40,499 nt of DNA from a virus. Numbering within the stretch: the stretch's first letter is position 1; the number at the start of each line of letters is the position of its first letter. Below the pieces are notes generated by a model. The model made no database searches. It was not told the DNA's origin and saw only the letters and a list, made by a program, of their open reading frames with translations. This document shows positions 23,656 through 30,019 of the stretch, one piece after another. The stretch lies in the IMG/VR virus record IMGVR_UViG_3300035156_000366, positions 1 to 40,499 of that record, one strand, 5' to 3'. A program made the position numbers and the translations under genes.

Positions 23656-23997
23656 TCAATCCGACGTGCGACGCGGTGCCGGTACGGGCCAGCCATCTTC
23701 ACCCGGCACCGACTTCTCTCGCTTCGTCTTGCCCTGCTCTTCCTCGGTTTTGATGTCGTGGCAATCCTTGCAAATCGCCTGGAGGTTGCCCTCGCCATCG
23801 ATGCGCGCCAGCGACCAGCGCAAGGCTGCGGCCTTCGCCTTGCTGACGATGTGGTCGACTGCCGTGGCGATCGTGACCAGACCGCGCCGACGGCATGGCT
23901 GGCACAGACCGAAGTCGCGCTTCAGCACCACCTTGCGGACTCGGTCCCATGCGGCGCCGTAGCCGCGCGACTGGCGGGATTCCTTTGACCAAGCCAT
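23656..23997 (-). CDS. HNH endonuclease, packaging-associated
   Basis: A 113-residue HNH nuclease. It begins with the sequence R-G-Y-G-A-A-W-x-R-V-R common to phage HNH proteins next to terminases, then zinc ligands C-x-x-C (L-C-Q-P-C), the catalytic V-D-H-I-V-S-K, and N-L-Q-A-I-C-K-D-C-H-D-I-K-T with the second C-x-x-C and final His/Asn-type residues. In HK97-type phages this protein stimulates terminase cutting at cos. The ATG follows directly on the stop codon of the upstream gene. Confidence 0.9.
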   Translation of the reverse strand: MAWSKESRQSRGYGAAWDRVRKVVLKRDFGLCQPCRRRGLVTIATAVDHIVSKAKAAALRWSLARIDGEGNLQAICKDCHDIKTEEEQGKTKREKSVPGEDGWPVPAPRRTSD

Positions 23998-24618
23998 TTA
24001 TGGAGCCGAGTCAGCAGGCGCCGCGTTCTTGATGTCGCGGCAATATGTGCAAATATACTGACCTGGGCGGCCAAACCTGTCGGGCTGATGGTCGTGCTCA
24101 CATACAGCGCCTTCGCCCTTCAACCAAAGCTTGTAGGCGACGATGGACATTCGTGTTTCGAGGCCGTCCAGCAGTTCCTTGAAGGGGGCGCGATTGCTGC
24201 GCCTCACGATCGTGCGCTCTTCGGCAGGCGGCAACGCAGCGGCCACAACGTGAGTAATAGTCGCGCCACCATCAAGAACGATCACGCGCGGCCCTTTCCC
24301 GAACGCCGCACCCATGCTCTCGGCCAGTAGCCGACGCTGCTCAGGGCGCAACAAAGTCGGTACAGAAAGGACAAGGGCATCACCTGCCCTCGCCTCCAGC
24401 CGCACAACAGAACTAACCGGCGCGATGCCGAAGGGCTTGCCTGCCTGGATCATGGCGGTGATATCGGTCCAGCGCGCGTACAGGTCGGCAGTGCTGGCGT
24501 TCAGCGCATCCATACCCGACCTGTCGAAATCGACGTCCACCTTGATGGCGATGCGATCGATGATCGAAGGGCGCACTCGGCGCGCTATCGCATGCAGCGC
24601 TTTCCGTATCCAGTTCAT
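23998..24618 (-). CDS. hypothetical protein with C-terminal Cys/His cluster
   Basis: A 206-residue protein that I do not recognise. The start is the ATG at 24618, with GGAGAAG just upstream. The middle has a mixed alpha/beta pattern (D-A-L-V-L-S-V-P, R-V-I-V-L-D-G-G-A-T-I-T-H-V-V). The last 40 residues contain C-E-H-D-H-Q-P-D-R-F-G-R and Y-I-C-T-Y-C, which looks like a zinc ribbon or knuckle. It is coupled to the HNH gene (stop then start without a gap), which hints at a role near packaging or DNA metabolism, but nothing firm can be said. Confidence 0.6.
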   Translation of the reverse strand: MNWIRKALHAIARRVRPSIIDRIAIKVDVDFDRSGMDALNASTADLYARWTDITAMIQAGKPFGIAPVSSVVRLEARAGDALVLSVPTLLRPEQRRLLAESMGAAFGKGPRVIVLDGGATITHVVAAALPPAEERTIVRRSNRAPFKELLDGLETRMSIVAYKLWLKGEGAVCEHDHQPDRFGRPGQYICTYCRDIKNAAPADSAP

Positions 24619-24641
24619 ATCTTCTCCAATTGACCAGGCTT

Positions 24642-25193
24642 TCAGCGTCGTGGCGGCATAGGTGGTGCCACCGTATTGCGTATGCGCCATTCCAACGTCG
24701 CGGCCTTACTGGCTTTGGTCTCAACGCCGTACCCATGCATGATTCGGGTAGGCGGCGGAACAGGCGGCGGCGGAATCGACGGAACCTCGATGCCAAGCTC
24801 TTTCAGCCGTGCCTTATAACGACGGACGGTCTCATCGGCCACCTCTTTGGTTGCGCGCGCGTCGTTCGGGACTTCACTCGAGGAGTGCAGCAGCTCCATG
24901 ATGCAGCCGGGAGGAAGCGCGACCACCTCCTTGCCATCGTCTAGCTGCGCGCGCACCGACTGGCGCAGCGCGGTGACTTCGTCGACGGTGAGTGGCGCGC
25001 TCGTGTAGATGACGTGCATGGTCACGTCCTTTGGTGGATCTGGCCGACGCGGCGGCACTGGTGGATGAATGGTCCCGGCGAAGGTAGCGCCACATCTGAA
25101 GCAGGCCGTGGCCGAGCACATGTGCCAACGGCCTGGCTCGGTCGAGTGCAGTTCATGCCCGAAGAGTGCGCACCATAAGGCGGGCCAGCTCAT
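24642..25193 (-). CDS. hypothetical protein with N-terminal zinc-finger-like motif
   Basis: A 183-residue protein starting M-S-W-P-A-L-W-C-A-L-F-G-H, with a C-x-x-x-x-x-C-x-x-C pattern (M-C-S-A-T-A-C-F-R-C-G) in the first 40 residues, a middle alpha/beta segment (T-M-H-V-I-Y-T-S-A-P-L-T), and a proline-rich C-terminal region. The ATG at 25193 overlaps the stop of the upstream gene (ATGA), which fixes the start. It is one of a run of small unknown genes between the tRNAs and the packaging genes. Confidence 0.6.
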   Translation of the reverse strand: MSWPALWCALFGHELHSTEPGRWHMCSATACFRCGATFAGTIHPPVPPRRPDPPKDVTMHVIYTSAPLTVDEVTALRQSVRAQLDDGKEVVALPPGCIMELLHSSSEVPNDARATKEVADETVRRYKARLKELGIEVPSIPPPPVPPPTRIMHGYGVETKASKAATLEWRIRNTVAPPMPPRR

Positions 25194-25516
25194 GGCGCAC
25201 CGTAAGCGACGCCGCCGGCCGCGTGGCCGGCCATATAGGCAGCGTGTGCGGCGTCGGTGCGTTCGCGCATCCACGCATCGAAGTTCTCGACCTTGGCTGG
25301 CTGGGGCTGCTCGCGCGCCACCAGCTCGTATTCGCTGAACGTGCGCTCCAACTGCTTCAGGCCCGGCACGCCGAGCGCGACGTAGTGCTCGCAAGCGACG
25401 GTGACACCAGGTTCTCCGCTACTGACGCGCAGCTCGAACGAGATGCAGTGGTCAGGCAGGCCGAGCAAAGCTTGCAGGGCTGGGTAGATTTCCGAAGAGT
25501 GGACGATGTTTCGCAT
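25190..25516 (-). CDS. hypothetical protein
   Basis: A 108-residue protein beginning M-R-N-I-V-H-S-S-E-I-Y-P-A-L-Q-A-L-L-G-L and ending in a Gly/Ala-rich stretch (Y-M-A-G-H-A-A-G-G-V-A-Y). I see no known domain. It sits between a small membrane protein gene and a zinc-finger-like gene and overlaps the latter by four bases, so it is part of the same translated block. Confidence 0.55.
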   Translation of the reverse strand: MRNIVHSSEIYPALQALLGLPDHCISFELRVSSGEPGVTVACEHYVALGVPGLKQLERTFSEYELVAREQPQPAKVENFDAWMRERTDAAHAAYMAGHAAGGVAYGAP

Positions 25517-25518
25517 GA

Positions 25519-25659
25519 TCAGCCCACTATCGCGCTAAGCGCCGGCTTTGCCAGCGACCACAGCCACGGCAGGGCGAAGATGGCGGTCGTCGCAGCAATG
25601 GCGCCGAACACCACGCCGGCGATGCAAAGGCCGATGATGGCCGATCCGATGTCGTACAT
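25519..25659 (-). CDS. small single-pass membrane protein
   Basis: A 46-residue frame: M-Y-D-I-G-S-A-I-I-G-L-C-I-A-G-V-V-F-G-A and so on to S-A-I-V-G. Nearly the whole protein is hydrophobic, with one long or two short membrane segments around F-A-L-P-W-L-W. GAGGTGG precedes the ATG at 25659 by six bases, a good site. The stop is two bases before the next start. It is the first gene after the terminator that closes the tRNA cluster. Function unknown. Confidence 0.6.
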   Translation of the reverse strand: MYDIGSAIIGLCIAGVVFGAIAATTAIFALPWLWSLAKPALSAIVG

Positions 25660-25674
25660 GCGACCACCTCAAAT

Positions 25675-25709
25675 AAAAAGACCGCCAGCGCAGTGATGCG
25701 GCCGGCGGC
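25675..25709 (-). terminator. intrinsic terminator after the tRNA cluster
   Basis: On the minus strand a GC-rich stem (CCGCCGGC paired with GCTGGCGG, with one bulge and one G-U) is followed by TC and five T residues at 25675-25679. It lies between the last tRNA-like gene and the next protein gene. Confidence 0.75.
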
Positions 25710-25740
25710 GAAGGTCCATAGGGCAATGGACGGGAGACTC

Positions 25741-25857
25741 TGGAGCAGATGGCAGGGATCGAACCTGCGATTTCCCGGCTTTAACCCCGGGCGCCTTGCC
25801 ACGGCCGGTCGCATCCGTTGATAGAACGCGGTTACTCCGGCCCTCGGCCACATCTGC
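25741..25857 (-). tRNA. aberrant tRNA with D-loop insertion, isotype unclear (Leu-UAA possible)
   Basis: A 117-base tRNA-like gene. Acceptor GCAGATG pairs perfectly with CATCTGC, followed by T and an encoded CCA. The T arm is canonical (GCAGG, loop TTCGATC, CCTGC). The anticodon stem CCCGG/CCGGG encloses an eight-base loop, GGTTAAAG, one more than normal. Reading T33 then TAA gives Leu; another reading gives the ochre-type TTA. The D arm begins GTGGCCGAG and ends TGGCAAGGC but is interrupted by about 42 bases holding GGCCGG/CCGGCC inverted repeats. It may be a decayed gene, a gene needing processing, or a non-standard tRNA. Confidence 0.55.
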
Positions 25858-25862
25858 AAACT

Positions 25863-25934
25863 TGGAGCGGGCATAGGGAGTCGAACCCTACTGGCACGGC
25901 TTGGAAGGCCGGCTTGCCACCTTGGCGTGTCCGC
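25863..25934 (-). tRNA. tRNA-Gly (anticodon TCC), somewhat degenerate
   Basis: A 72-base gene with an encoded CCA. The anticodon loop is CTTCCAA (TCC, reading GGA) and the T arm TAGGG/CCCTA with loop TTCGACT is sound. The acceptor GCGGACA/TGCCCGC has one mismatch (A5-C68), the anticodon stem has one mismatch at its base, and the D stem does not pair convincingly. GGA is rare in GC-rich hosts, so a phage copy would make sense. It may be functional or in decline. Confidence 0.75.
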
Positions 25935-25944
25935 GTGCTTATTC

Positions 25945-26018
25945 CGAGAGGGACGGACCTTCTTGGCTTTTATCCGCGTATTGGCTACTAAGCCCCTTCT
26001 CGCGATTGAGGCCTCTCG
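25945..26018 (-). other. tRNA-sized inverted-repeat element between two tRNA genes
   Basis: A 74-base segment bounded by a perfect seven-base complement (CGAGAGG ... CCTCTCG), with an internal small hairpin GGCT/AGCC. The length and terminal stem match a tRNA, but no T arm, D arm or anticodon arm can be drawn. It might be a decayed tRNA or a processing element. Confidence 0.35.
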
Positions 26019-26022
26019 AAAC

Positions 26023-26115
26023 TGGTGGATGCGGAAGGAATCGAACCTTCACCGTGTCGAGCACACTGCGGATTTACAGTCCGCGCCGGCTTAAACCAAT
26101 ATCCGGCTCACATCC
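26023..26115 (-). tRNA. tRNA-Tyr (anticodon GTA)
   Basis: A 93-base class II tRNA with every arm intact: acceptor GGATGTG/CGCATCC (one G-U), D arm CCGG...CCGG, anticodon stem GCGGA/TCCGC with loop CTGTAAA (GTA), a 17-base variable arm, T arm GAAGG/CCTTC with loop TTCGATT, discriminator A and encoded CCA. It is the first and best-formed tRNA of the phage cluster. Confidence 0.93.
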
Positions 26116-26302
26116 GTACTGGAGCGGCGCCCGGGATCTCCCAGGCCTGAACCGCGATTGCTGCTGACACGCGCCATACCATGCCAGGCGCGCGGCCTCT
26201 TGCGAGGACTTCAAGTCCCATGCGGGTACTCGTTTGCCGCCCTGCACTCTTGCCGTAGTCGTAACGTCGGGGCTACCGCAGGTGCGGCGAATTTTGTGGT
26301 GC

Positions 26303-26464
26303 TCAGTCGCGATCGGCGCGGTCTGGTTGTTGGCTCGCCGACAGCATGTCCCAGCCAAGCTGGCGCCGGATCTCGTCCGACGTCGGCGGCGGGTCGTCCG
26401 ACCGCGTGCGCGCATCGAGGTAGTCGCGCACCAGCTGCTTGCTCGGGTTGATCGTGCTGGGCAT
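26303..26464 (-). CDS. small hypothetical protein
   Basis: A 53-residue protein, M-P-S-T-I-N-P-S-K-Q-L-V-R-D-Y-L-D-A-R-T to D-R-A-D-R-D, highly charged, with a putative helix pair (L-V-R-D-Y-L-D-A and S-D-E-I-R-R-Q-L-G-W-D). GAGG lies six bases before the ATG at 26464. It is the first gene after the leader terminator of the late region. No family recognised. The 186 bases between this gene and tRNA-Tyr hold no feature I can support. Confidence 0.5.
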   Translation of the reverse strand: MPSTINPSKQLVRDYLDARTRSDDPPPTSDEIRRQLGWDMLSASQQPDRADRD

Positions 26465-26493
26465 GGCTGCCTCGCAAAAGTGGCGCCGCAATA

Positions 26494-26518
26494 GAAAAAG
26501 CCGCCTCTAGGGCGGCTT
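26494..26518 (-). terminator. intrinsic terminator in the late leader (tR'-like)
   Basis: On the minus strand AAGCCGCC and GGCGGCTT pair around a five-base loop and are followed by a T-run. It lies about 60-80 bases after a candidate late promoter and before the first late gene, the arrangement of lambda pR'-tR'. Confidence 0.85.
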
Positions 26519-26582
26519 GCTCCCGCGACAATCGGTGCGCGGTGAACTTAATTCAAGGCGAACGGAGTTTGCCTATGTGCAT

Positions 26583-26610
26583 ATAGTATCAGAACAAAAC
26601 CGCCGTGCAA
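26583..26610 (-). promoter_or_regulatory. candidate late promoter
   Basis: On the minus strand TTGCAC (26605-26610) and TACTAT (26583-26588) are 16 bases apart. The -35 lies in the last codons of the upstream gene and the -10 begins right after its stop. Moderate match only; position before a leader terminator strengthens it. Confidence 0.4.
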
Positions 26611-27122
26611 ATGTTTTTGCGCAGCTTCGTTGCTAATTCGCCGCGAGCCTCGGCGGCCACGTCCATCAGCGACGCATTCGGGAAGCGCCAGACGGTGGTC
26701 AGGCTGCAGGCGCGGTAGATCGCCCACACGTGCAGGCGCGCCATGCTGTCGATTGCCGCGTTCGTGGCCTGCGCGATCCGGATGTCGTTGGCCTGCTGCG
26801 CCTCGTGCGGGTCGAGCCCGCGCCCATCACCCTCGCCGCTCAGGCCGCGCATCGTCTTCGCACCCAGGTCGCGGTCGCTGTCGCCGGCCATCCAGCACTT
26901 CCACAGATGCAAGCATAGGTCGACCGGATCCGGTTTCGTCCACGGATCGATGCGCAGCACCGGCGCGGCCGCCGCCACGATGCGCACCGGCGGCGCCGGC
27001 AGCTCCTCGACGAACGTGACGTCCGGCAGCCTGGTGGTGGCGCCGCGCCAGCCAAGCGTCAGCTTCGCGCGCTTTGTCTCGGTGGCGCCGATCTGTGCCA
27101 GCAGCTCGCCGTTATTGTCCAT
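26589..27122 (-). CDS. candidate late-gene regulator (Q-position protein)
   Basis: A 177-residue protein with a disordered N-terminal third and a conserved-looking helical part: L-C-L-H-L-W-K-C-W-M-A-G-D-S-D-R-D-L-G-A-K-T-M-R-G-L, then I-A-Q-A-T-N-A-A-I-D-S-M and W-A-I-Y-R-A-C-S-L-T-T-V-W-R-F-P-N. I have the impression of similar proteins in other Burkholderiales phages downstream of the DnaC-like gene, but cannot name a family with certainty. It is the last gene before a promoter-terminator pair and the late operon, like lambda Q, and the Y-R/W-R-F-P-N part could be a helix-turn-helix. Late antiterminator or activator is a position-based hypothesis. Confidence 0.55.
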   Translation of the reverse strand: MDNNGELLAQIGATETKRAKLTLGWRGATTRLPDVTFVEELPAPPVRIVAAAAPVLRIDPWTKPDPVDLCLHLWKCWMAGDSDRDLGAKTMRGLSGEGDGRGLDPHEAQQANDIRIAQATNAAIDSMARLHVWAIYRACSLTTVWRFPNASLMDVAAEARGELATKLRKNICTAVLF

Positions 27123-27333
27123 TGCGCTGCTCCTTCGGCCAGATCGGGCACATCCAGACGATCACCGCTACGCCGAACGCTTCGATCAGGAACGTCGCCT
27201 GCGGCCAGCCGCGTTCGAGCATGTCGTAGCCGGCGTACCAGCCGACGATCATGGTGGACGCAAAGCTGATCGCTGTACAGATTGCCCGCTTCAATGGAAG
27301 CCGGCGCTGCACTTGTTTAATTTCTTGGTCCAT
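27112..27333 (-). CDS. small two-pass membrane protein
   Basis: A 73-residue protein with a basic N-terminus (Q-V-Q-R-R-L-P-L-K-R) and two membrane segments (about 17-36 and 47-64) followed by K-E-Q-R-N-G-Q. GGAG lies ten bases before the ATG at 27333. It overlaps the next gene by 11 bases. It is in the early region, away from the lysis cassette, so a holin role is unlikely; superinfection exclusion or an unknown membrane role is possible. No family recognised. Confidence 0.55.
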   Translation of the reverse strand: MDQEIKQVQRRLPLKRAICTAISFASTMIVGWYAGYDMLERGWPQATFLIEAFGVAVIVWMCPIWPKEQRNGQ

Positions 27334-27397
27334 CGTTTGCTGCTCCTGTCGTTTTGGTTGGTGGTGCTGGGCGCTGTGCCGCGCTTGGTGCTGATGT

Positions 27398-27826
27398 TCA
27401 CGACCCTGCTGCTCGCCGTAATCTTGCCGTGCGCTCGTAGTCACCGATGATCGCCGACAGTGCCACATGGCTGCCAAAGACCGTCTGATCGCGGAGCATG
27501 CGCAGAAATGACAAGCGGCCAGGTAGATCGACTTCCTCGACGACCAGCGCTGCGTCAGCCGCCTGATCGACGCCGGCAAGCGCAATCAGCAGCTTTGCCT
27601 TGGCCAGTTGCGCATCGCTCAAGCTGTACCAGTAGTACGCATGGCCGGCATCACGGATCTTCTCGCGCGAGATAACGCCGCGCGCGACCATGTCGGCGGC
27701 GCGCTTGTTGAACTCGCGCGATGTGGCGCCGGCGGCGGCGGCAAGACGATGCCCTTGCAGTCGATGACTTACCACCTCGACCAGCGCGCGCTGTACGCGC
27801 AACGTGAGGTTGCTACCCCCGCTCAC
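27398..27826 (-). CDS. hypothetical protein with possible winged-helix segment
   Basis: A 142-residue protein that starts with a GTG overlapping the stop of the DnaC-like gene (GTGA), so it is translationally coupled. Residues about 12-55 (V-Q-R-A-L-V-E-V-V ... G-A-T-S-R-E-F-N-K-R-A-A-D-M-V-A-R-G-V-I-S-R-E) read like a helix-turn-helix followed by a wing. The C-terminal half has an amphipathic, leucine-rich character. Coupling to the helicase loader suggests a replication or early regulatory role, but the family is unknown. Confidence 0.55.
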   Translation of the reverse strand: MSGGSNLTLRVQRALVEVVSHRLQGHRLAAAAGATSREFNKRAADMVARGVISREKIRDAGHAYYWYSLSDAQLAKAKLLIALAGVDQAADAALVVEEVDLPGRLSFLRMLRDQTVFGSHVALSAIIGDYERTARLRRAAGS

Positions 27827-28611
27827 GGAGCCGTCTTCCCACGGTGTGATTCCCAGTCGAACGTAACCCACTGCCCGCCCTCGCGCAACCGGTCGAAGCT
27901 GCGATCGCCCAGGAACGACTTCATGCCGGCCTTGTTCTGGTTCGTCAGCAGGATCATCGGCATCATGTCGCGGTAGCGCTTGTCGATGATGTCGAACAAG
28001 CTGACCTGCTCGGCCTCGGTGCCGTACTGCACGCCGACCTCGTCCAGGATAAGCAGGCCGACCGAGGACAGCGCCTCAAGCACTTGCGACTCAGTCTTCG
28101 GCGAGTCCCGGCGCCAAGTATCTCGGATCATCCGCACGGCGTCGATGGCCGACGTATAGAGCACCGTACCGCGTTCCATGAGCGCCTGGCCGATGGCAAT
28201 GGCCAGATGGCTCTTGCCGGTGCCGGGCTGGCCAGAGAAGACAATCACGGTGCCCCTGTCCGCGTGCTGATCGATGTTCTTCACGAACTCCATGGCAGCG
28301 GCCAGCGCTTTCTCCTTGCCGTCGGTGTCGGCGACGAAAGTCGAGAAGTCCTTCGCTCTATACCGGAGCGGGATGCCCGAGCGGTTGAGCGTCGTTTCGA
28401 GATTGCGCTGCTTTGCTGCTGCGGCTTCCTTGGCCTGCTCCTCGGCCTGGGCGACGCGGAAGGCCTCAGAGCACGCTGGGCAGCCCTGCCAGCGCATCGT
28501 GCGGCCGATCTGGAACCCCATGCTGGTGAACTCGCCATGCTTGTCGCAGACGTCCTGCTTCTCCGATTGCTTGATCGAGATCGGTGCCGCGCGTTCAGGT
28601 AATGCGTCCAT
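27823..28611 (-). CDS. DnaC-like helicase loader ATPase
   Basis: A 262-residue AAA+ ATPase of the DnaC/IstB type that loads the host replicative helicase at the phage origin. N-terminal Cys22, Cys44 and Cys47 suggest a zinc-binding domain. Walker A is S-G-Q-P-G-T-G-K-S-H (about 126-135), Walker B L-L-I-L-D-E-V-G (Asp190, Glu191), and a sensor I motif M-I-L-L-T-N-Q-N follows, with a C-terminal S-F-D-R-L-R-E-G arginine motif. AAGGAATT precedes the ATG at 28611, which overlaps the end of the replication organiser gene by 17 bases. Confidence 0.9.
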   Translation of the reverse strand: MDALPERAAPISIKQSEKQDVCDKHGEFTSMGFQIGRTMRWQGCPACSEAFRVAQAEEQAKEAAAAKQRNLETTLNRSGIPLRYRAKDFSTFVADTDGKEKALAAAMEFVKNIDQHADRGTVIVFSGQPGTGKSHLAIAIGQALMERGTVLYTSAIDAVRMIRDTWRRDSPKTESQVLEALSSVGLLILDEVGVQYGTEAEQVSLFDIIDKRYRDMMPMILLTNQNKAGMKSFLGDRSFDRLREGGQWVTFDWESHRGKTAP

Positions 28612-29404
28612 CTTCAATTCCTTCCGAGTAGTCAATTTTGTCAAAGCCGCTGTGTCGGGATGGACGCGGCGGCGGGCCGGCGGCGCCGGTCATCGGGAGC
28701 TGCTTTTGCCCGAGCTTGGCCCAGTCGTCGCGGATCGCGTTCTGCAGCGCCTGGTCCCAGTCGACGTAGCAGTAGCCGTTGGCGCGCACCTTGCCGACGA
28801 ACGAGTCGAAATGCGCTTGCAGGTTCTCGTGGCCCCTGGCAACGGCCCAGGTCTTGACCGCATCGGAAAGCACGAACCCGTCAGGCAAGGGGATCTTCGT
28901 CGGCTTGCGGGGCTTTTTCGGTTCGGCCGTTTTTTCCGACTGGGCCAAGGCGGCAGCCGGAACGGGCACAAGCACTTGCTTCTGCTCTGTATCTGTATCT
29001 GTATCTGTATCTGTATCTGTATCTGTATCTAGGGCGTTAGCTTCCCGTTTCCGTAACGTTACATCGACGTTTCCCGCCTTCTTTTCGGCAGCCTTTTTGC
29101 GTTCGCGATGGGCTTTCACCCTCTGTGCGCTTGAATCTGAGCTGAATTGGCGCTTGTCCCAGTTCAGCAGGTCCCAGCACTCATCGATGAACCCCTTCGC
29201 AACGAAAAGCGCCTTCGTTTCGGCAAGTTCGGCAGCGGTGATACGCAGATGAAACGCTATTTCCTCTTCTTGTAACGTTACGAGCGCGTTACTGCAACGC
29301 ATGCACATAATCATCACGTAACGCCGCTGCATGATCTCGGAAAGCATCTGCACTTTCGGATCATGCGCGAACTCGGCATACATGCGGAACCAGGGGTTTG
29401 ACAT
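28595..29404 (-). CDS. replication initiation (organiser) protein, DnaT-like
   Basis: A 269-residue replication protein. Residues 1-95 (S-N-P-W-F-R-M-Y-A-E-F-A-H-D-P-K-V-Q through W-D-K-R-Q-F) form the N-terminal winged-helix domain of phage replisome organisers. A charged linker follows, containing a (Asp-Thr)7 repeat at about 127-140. The C-terminal part (G-F-V-L-S-D-A-V-K-T-W-A-V-A-R-G-H ... Y-V-D-W-D-Q-A-L-Q-N-A-I-R-D-D-W) matches a DnaT-type DNA-binding domain. It probably recognises the origin and hands over to the DnaC-like loader encoded next. GGAG lies five bases before the ATG. The origin itself was not found; such genes often contain it. Confidence 0.85.
   Translation of the reverse strand: MSNPWFRMYAEFAHDPKVQMLSEIMQRRYVMIMCMRCSNALVTLQEEEIAFHLRITAAELAETKALFVAKGFIDECWDLLNWDKRQFSSDSSAQRVKAHRERKKAAEKKAGNVDVTLRKREANALDTDTDTDTDTDTDTEQKQVLVPVPAAALAQSEKTAEPKKPRKPTKIPLPDGFVLSDAVKTWAVARGHENLQAHFDSFVGKVRANGYCYVDWDQALQNAIRDDWAKLGQKQLPMTGAAGPPPRPSRHSGFDKIDYSEGIEDGRIT
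28986..29027. repeat. in-frame hexanucleotide microsatellite (tctgta)x7
   Basis: Seven perfect copies of tctgta followed by a partial copy. On the coding strand each unit reads GATACA or its rotation, giving seven Asp-Thr pairs in the linker of the replication protein. Because the unit is six bases, gain or loss of copies keeps the frame. Confidence 0.97.
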
Positions 29405-29444
29405 AGTTACTCCAGGCCTCCCAGGCCTTCAGGTTCGCGTTTGA

Positions 29445-29936
29445 TCACAAGGTGACCGTGCCGGACAACTGGGCCAGCGCCGCCTTCAGCTGCTCGACCT
29501 TCGCCAGCGCGGCGTCGATGGCGCTGGTGTCGATCGTCAGCATCAGGTCGGCGACAACGGTGCCGGTGGCGGCGCGCGCGGCCATGCGCTCAGCATCGGC
29601 GGACATCTGGGCGGACTCGGCGGCCATCTTGGCGGCGGCCTGGTCAAAGGCGGCGCTGGCGGCCTGCTGGCCGAAGATCCAGTTCGAGCCGCCCACCACC
29701 AGCCCCGCCGGTACAGGGCCGTGGCCGGTGCCAGTCATGAAGCCTTCGTTCGTACCGCGCGCGGCCAGCGCCGCCTCGGCCTTCAGCGCGCGCTCGCGCC
29801 ATTCAGCAGCAGCGCGGGTATCGGCATCGGCTTGCAGCACGGCCTGCAGGTAGTCGAGCACTTGGCCAGCGTTCGGCACGGATTCGTAGACGTCGCGCGC
29901 GTTGGCGATGGCGGCGCTGATATCGGGTGTGGTCAT
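29445..29936 (-). CDS. hypothetical early protein, alanine-rich helical
   Basis: A 163-residue protein, mostly helical, with Ala-rich heptad-like stretches (A-A-A-E-W-R-E-R-A-L-K-A-E-A-A-L-A-A-R and A-K-M-A-A-E-S-A-Q-M-S-A-D-A-E-R-M-A-A-R) around a glycine-rich turn (G-T-G-H-G-P-V-P-A-G-L). The C-terminal coiled coil includes V-E-Q-L-K-A-A-L-A-Q-L. It is in the place of lambda cII in the cro operon but lacks a helix-turn-helix. A weak GAAAGA lies before the ATG, and a tiny upstream frame ends on its start codon. Confidence 0.55.
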   Translation of the reverse strand: MTTPDISAAIANARDVYESVPNAGQVLDYLQAVLQADADTRAAAEWRERALKAEAALAARGTNEGFMTGTGHGPVPAGLVVGGSNWIFGQQAASAAFDQAAAKMAAESAQMSADAERMAARAATGTVVADLMLTIDTSAIDAALAKVEQLKAALAQLSGTVTL

Positions 29937-30019
29937 GGCAGTTCTTTCGGTGGTGTTGGGGGCCTCCTCAGATTTGAGGAGGGGGTCAGGCGGCGCGCCG
30001 GCGGCGCTGTGGTGGTCAT
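29933..30019 (-). CDS. possible 28-residue coupled leader peptide
   Basis: A frame whose ATG overlaps the TGA of the Cro-like gene (ATGA) and whose TGA overlaps the ATG of the 29445-29936 gene (ATGA). It reads M-T-T-T-A-P-P-A-R-R and is proline/arginine-rich. The double overlap would carry ribosomes from cro to the next gene across an otherwise untranslated hairpin region. It may be a coupling device or chance. Confidence 0.3.
   Translation of the reverse strand: MTTTAPPARRLTPSSNLRRPPTPPKELP
29963..29982 (-). other. hairpin between the cro-like gene and the next gene
   Basis: A perfect eight-base stem (CCTCCTCA/TGAGGAGG) with a four-base loop and no T-run. It stands where lambda has nutR and tR1. 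It could be a pause, processing or antitermination element. Confidence 0.45.

Noticed and set aside
26116-26302. Fourth tRNA gene and a 37-residue small frame
   Set aside because: GCTCCA at 26121-26126 looks like a tRNA 3' end and GGACTTGAAGTCC like an anticodon arm, but no T loop or matching acceptor can be drawn. The small frames here lack ribosome sites and overlap tRNA-Tyr.
27823-28611. IstB transposition helper of an insertion sequence
   Set aside because: The ATPase resembles IstB as well as DnaC, but no transposase or terminal inverted repeats are nearby and it is coupled to a replication gene.
28986-29027. Possible CRISPR-like repeat array
   Set aside because: The seven six-base units are directly adjacent without spacers; it is a microsatellite in a coding sequence.
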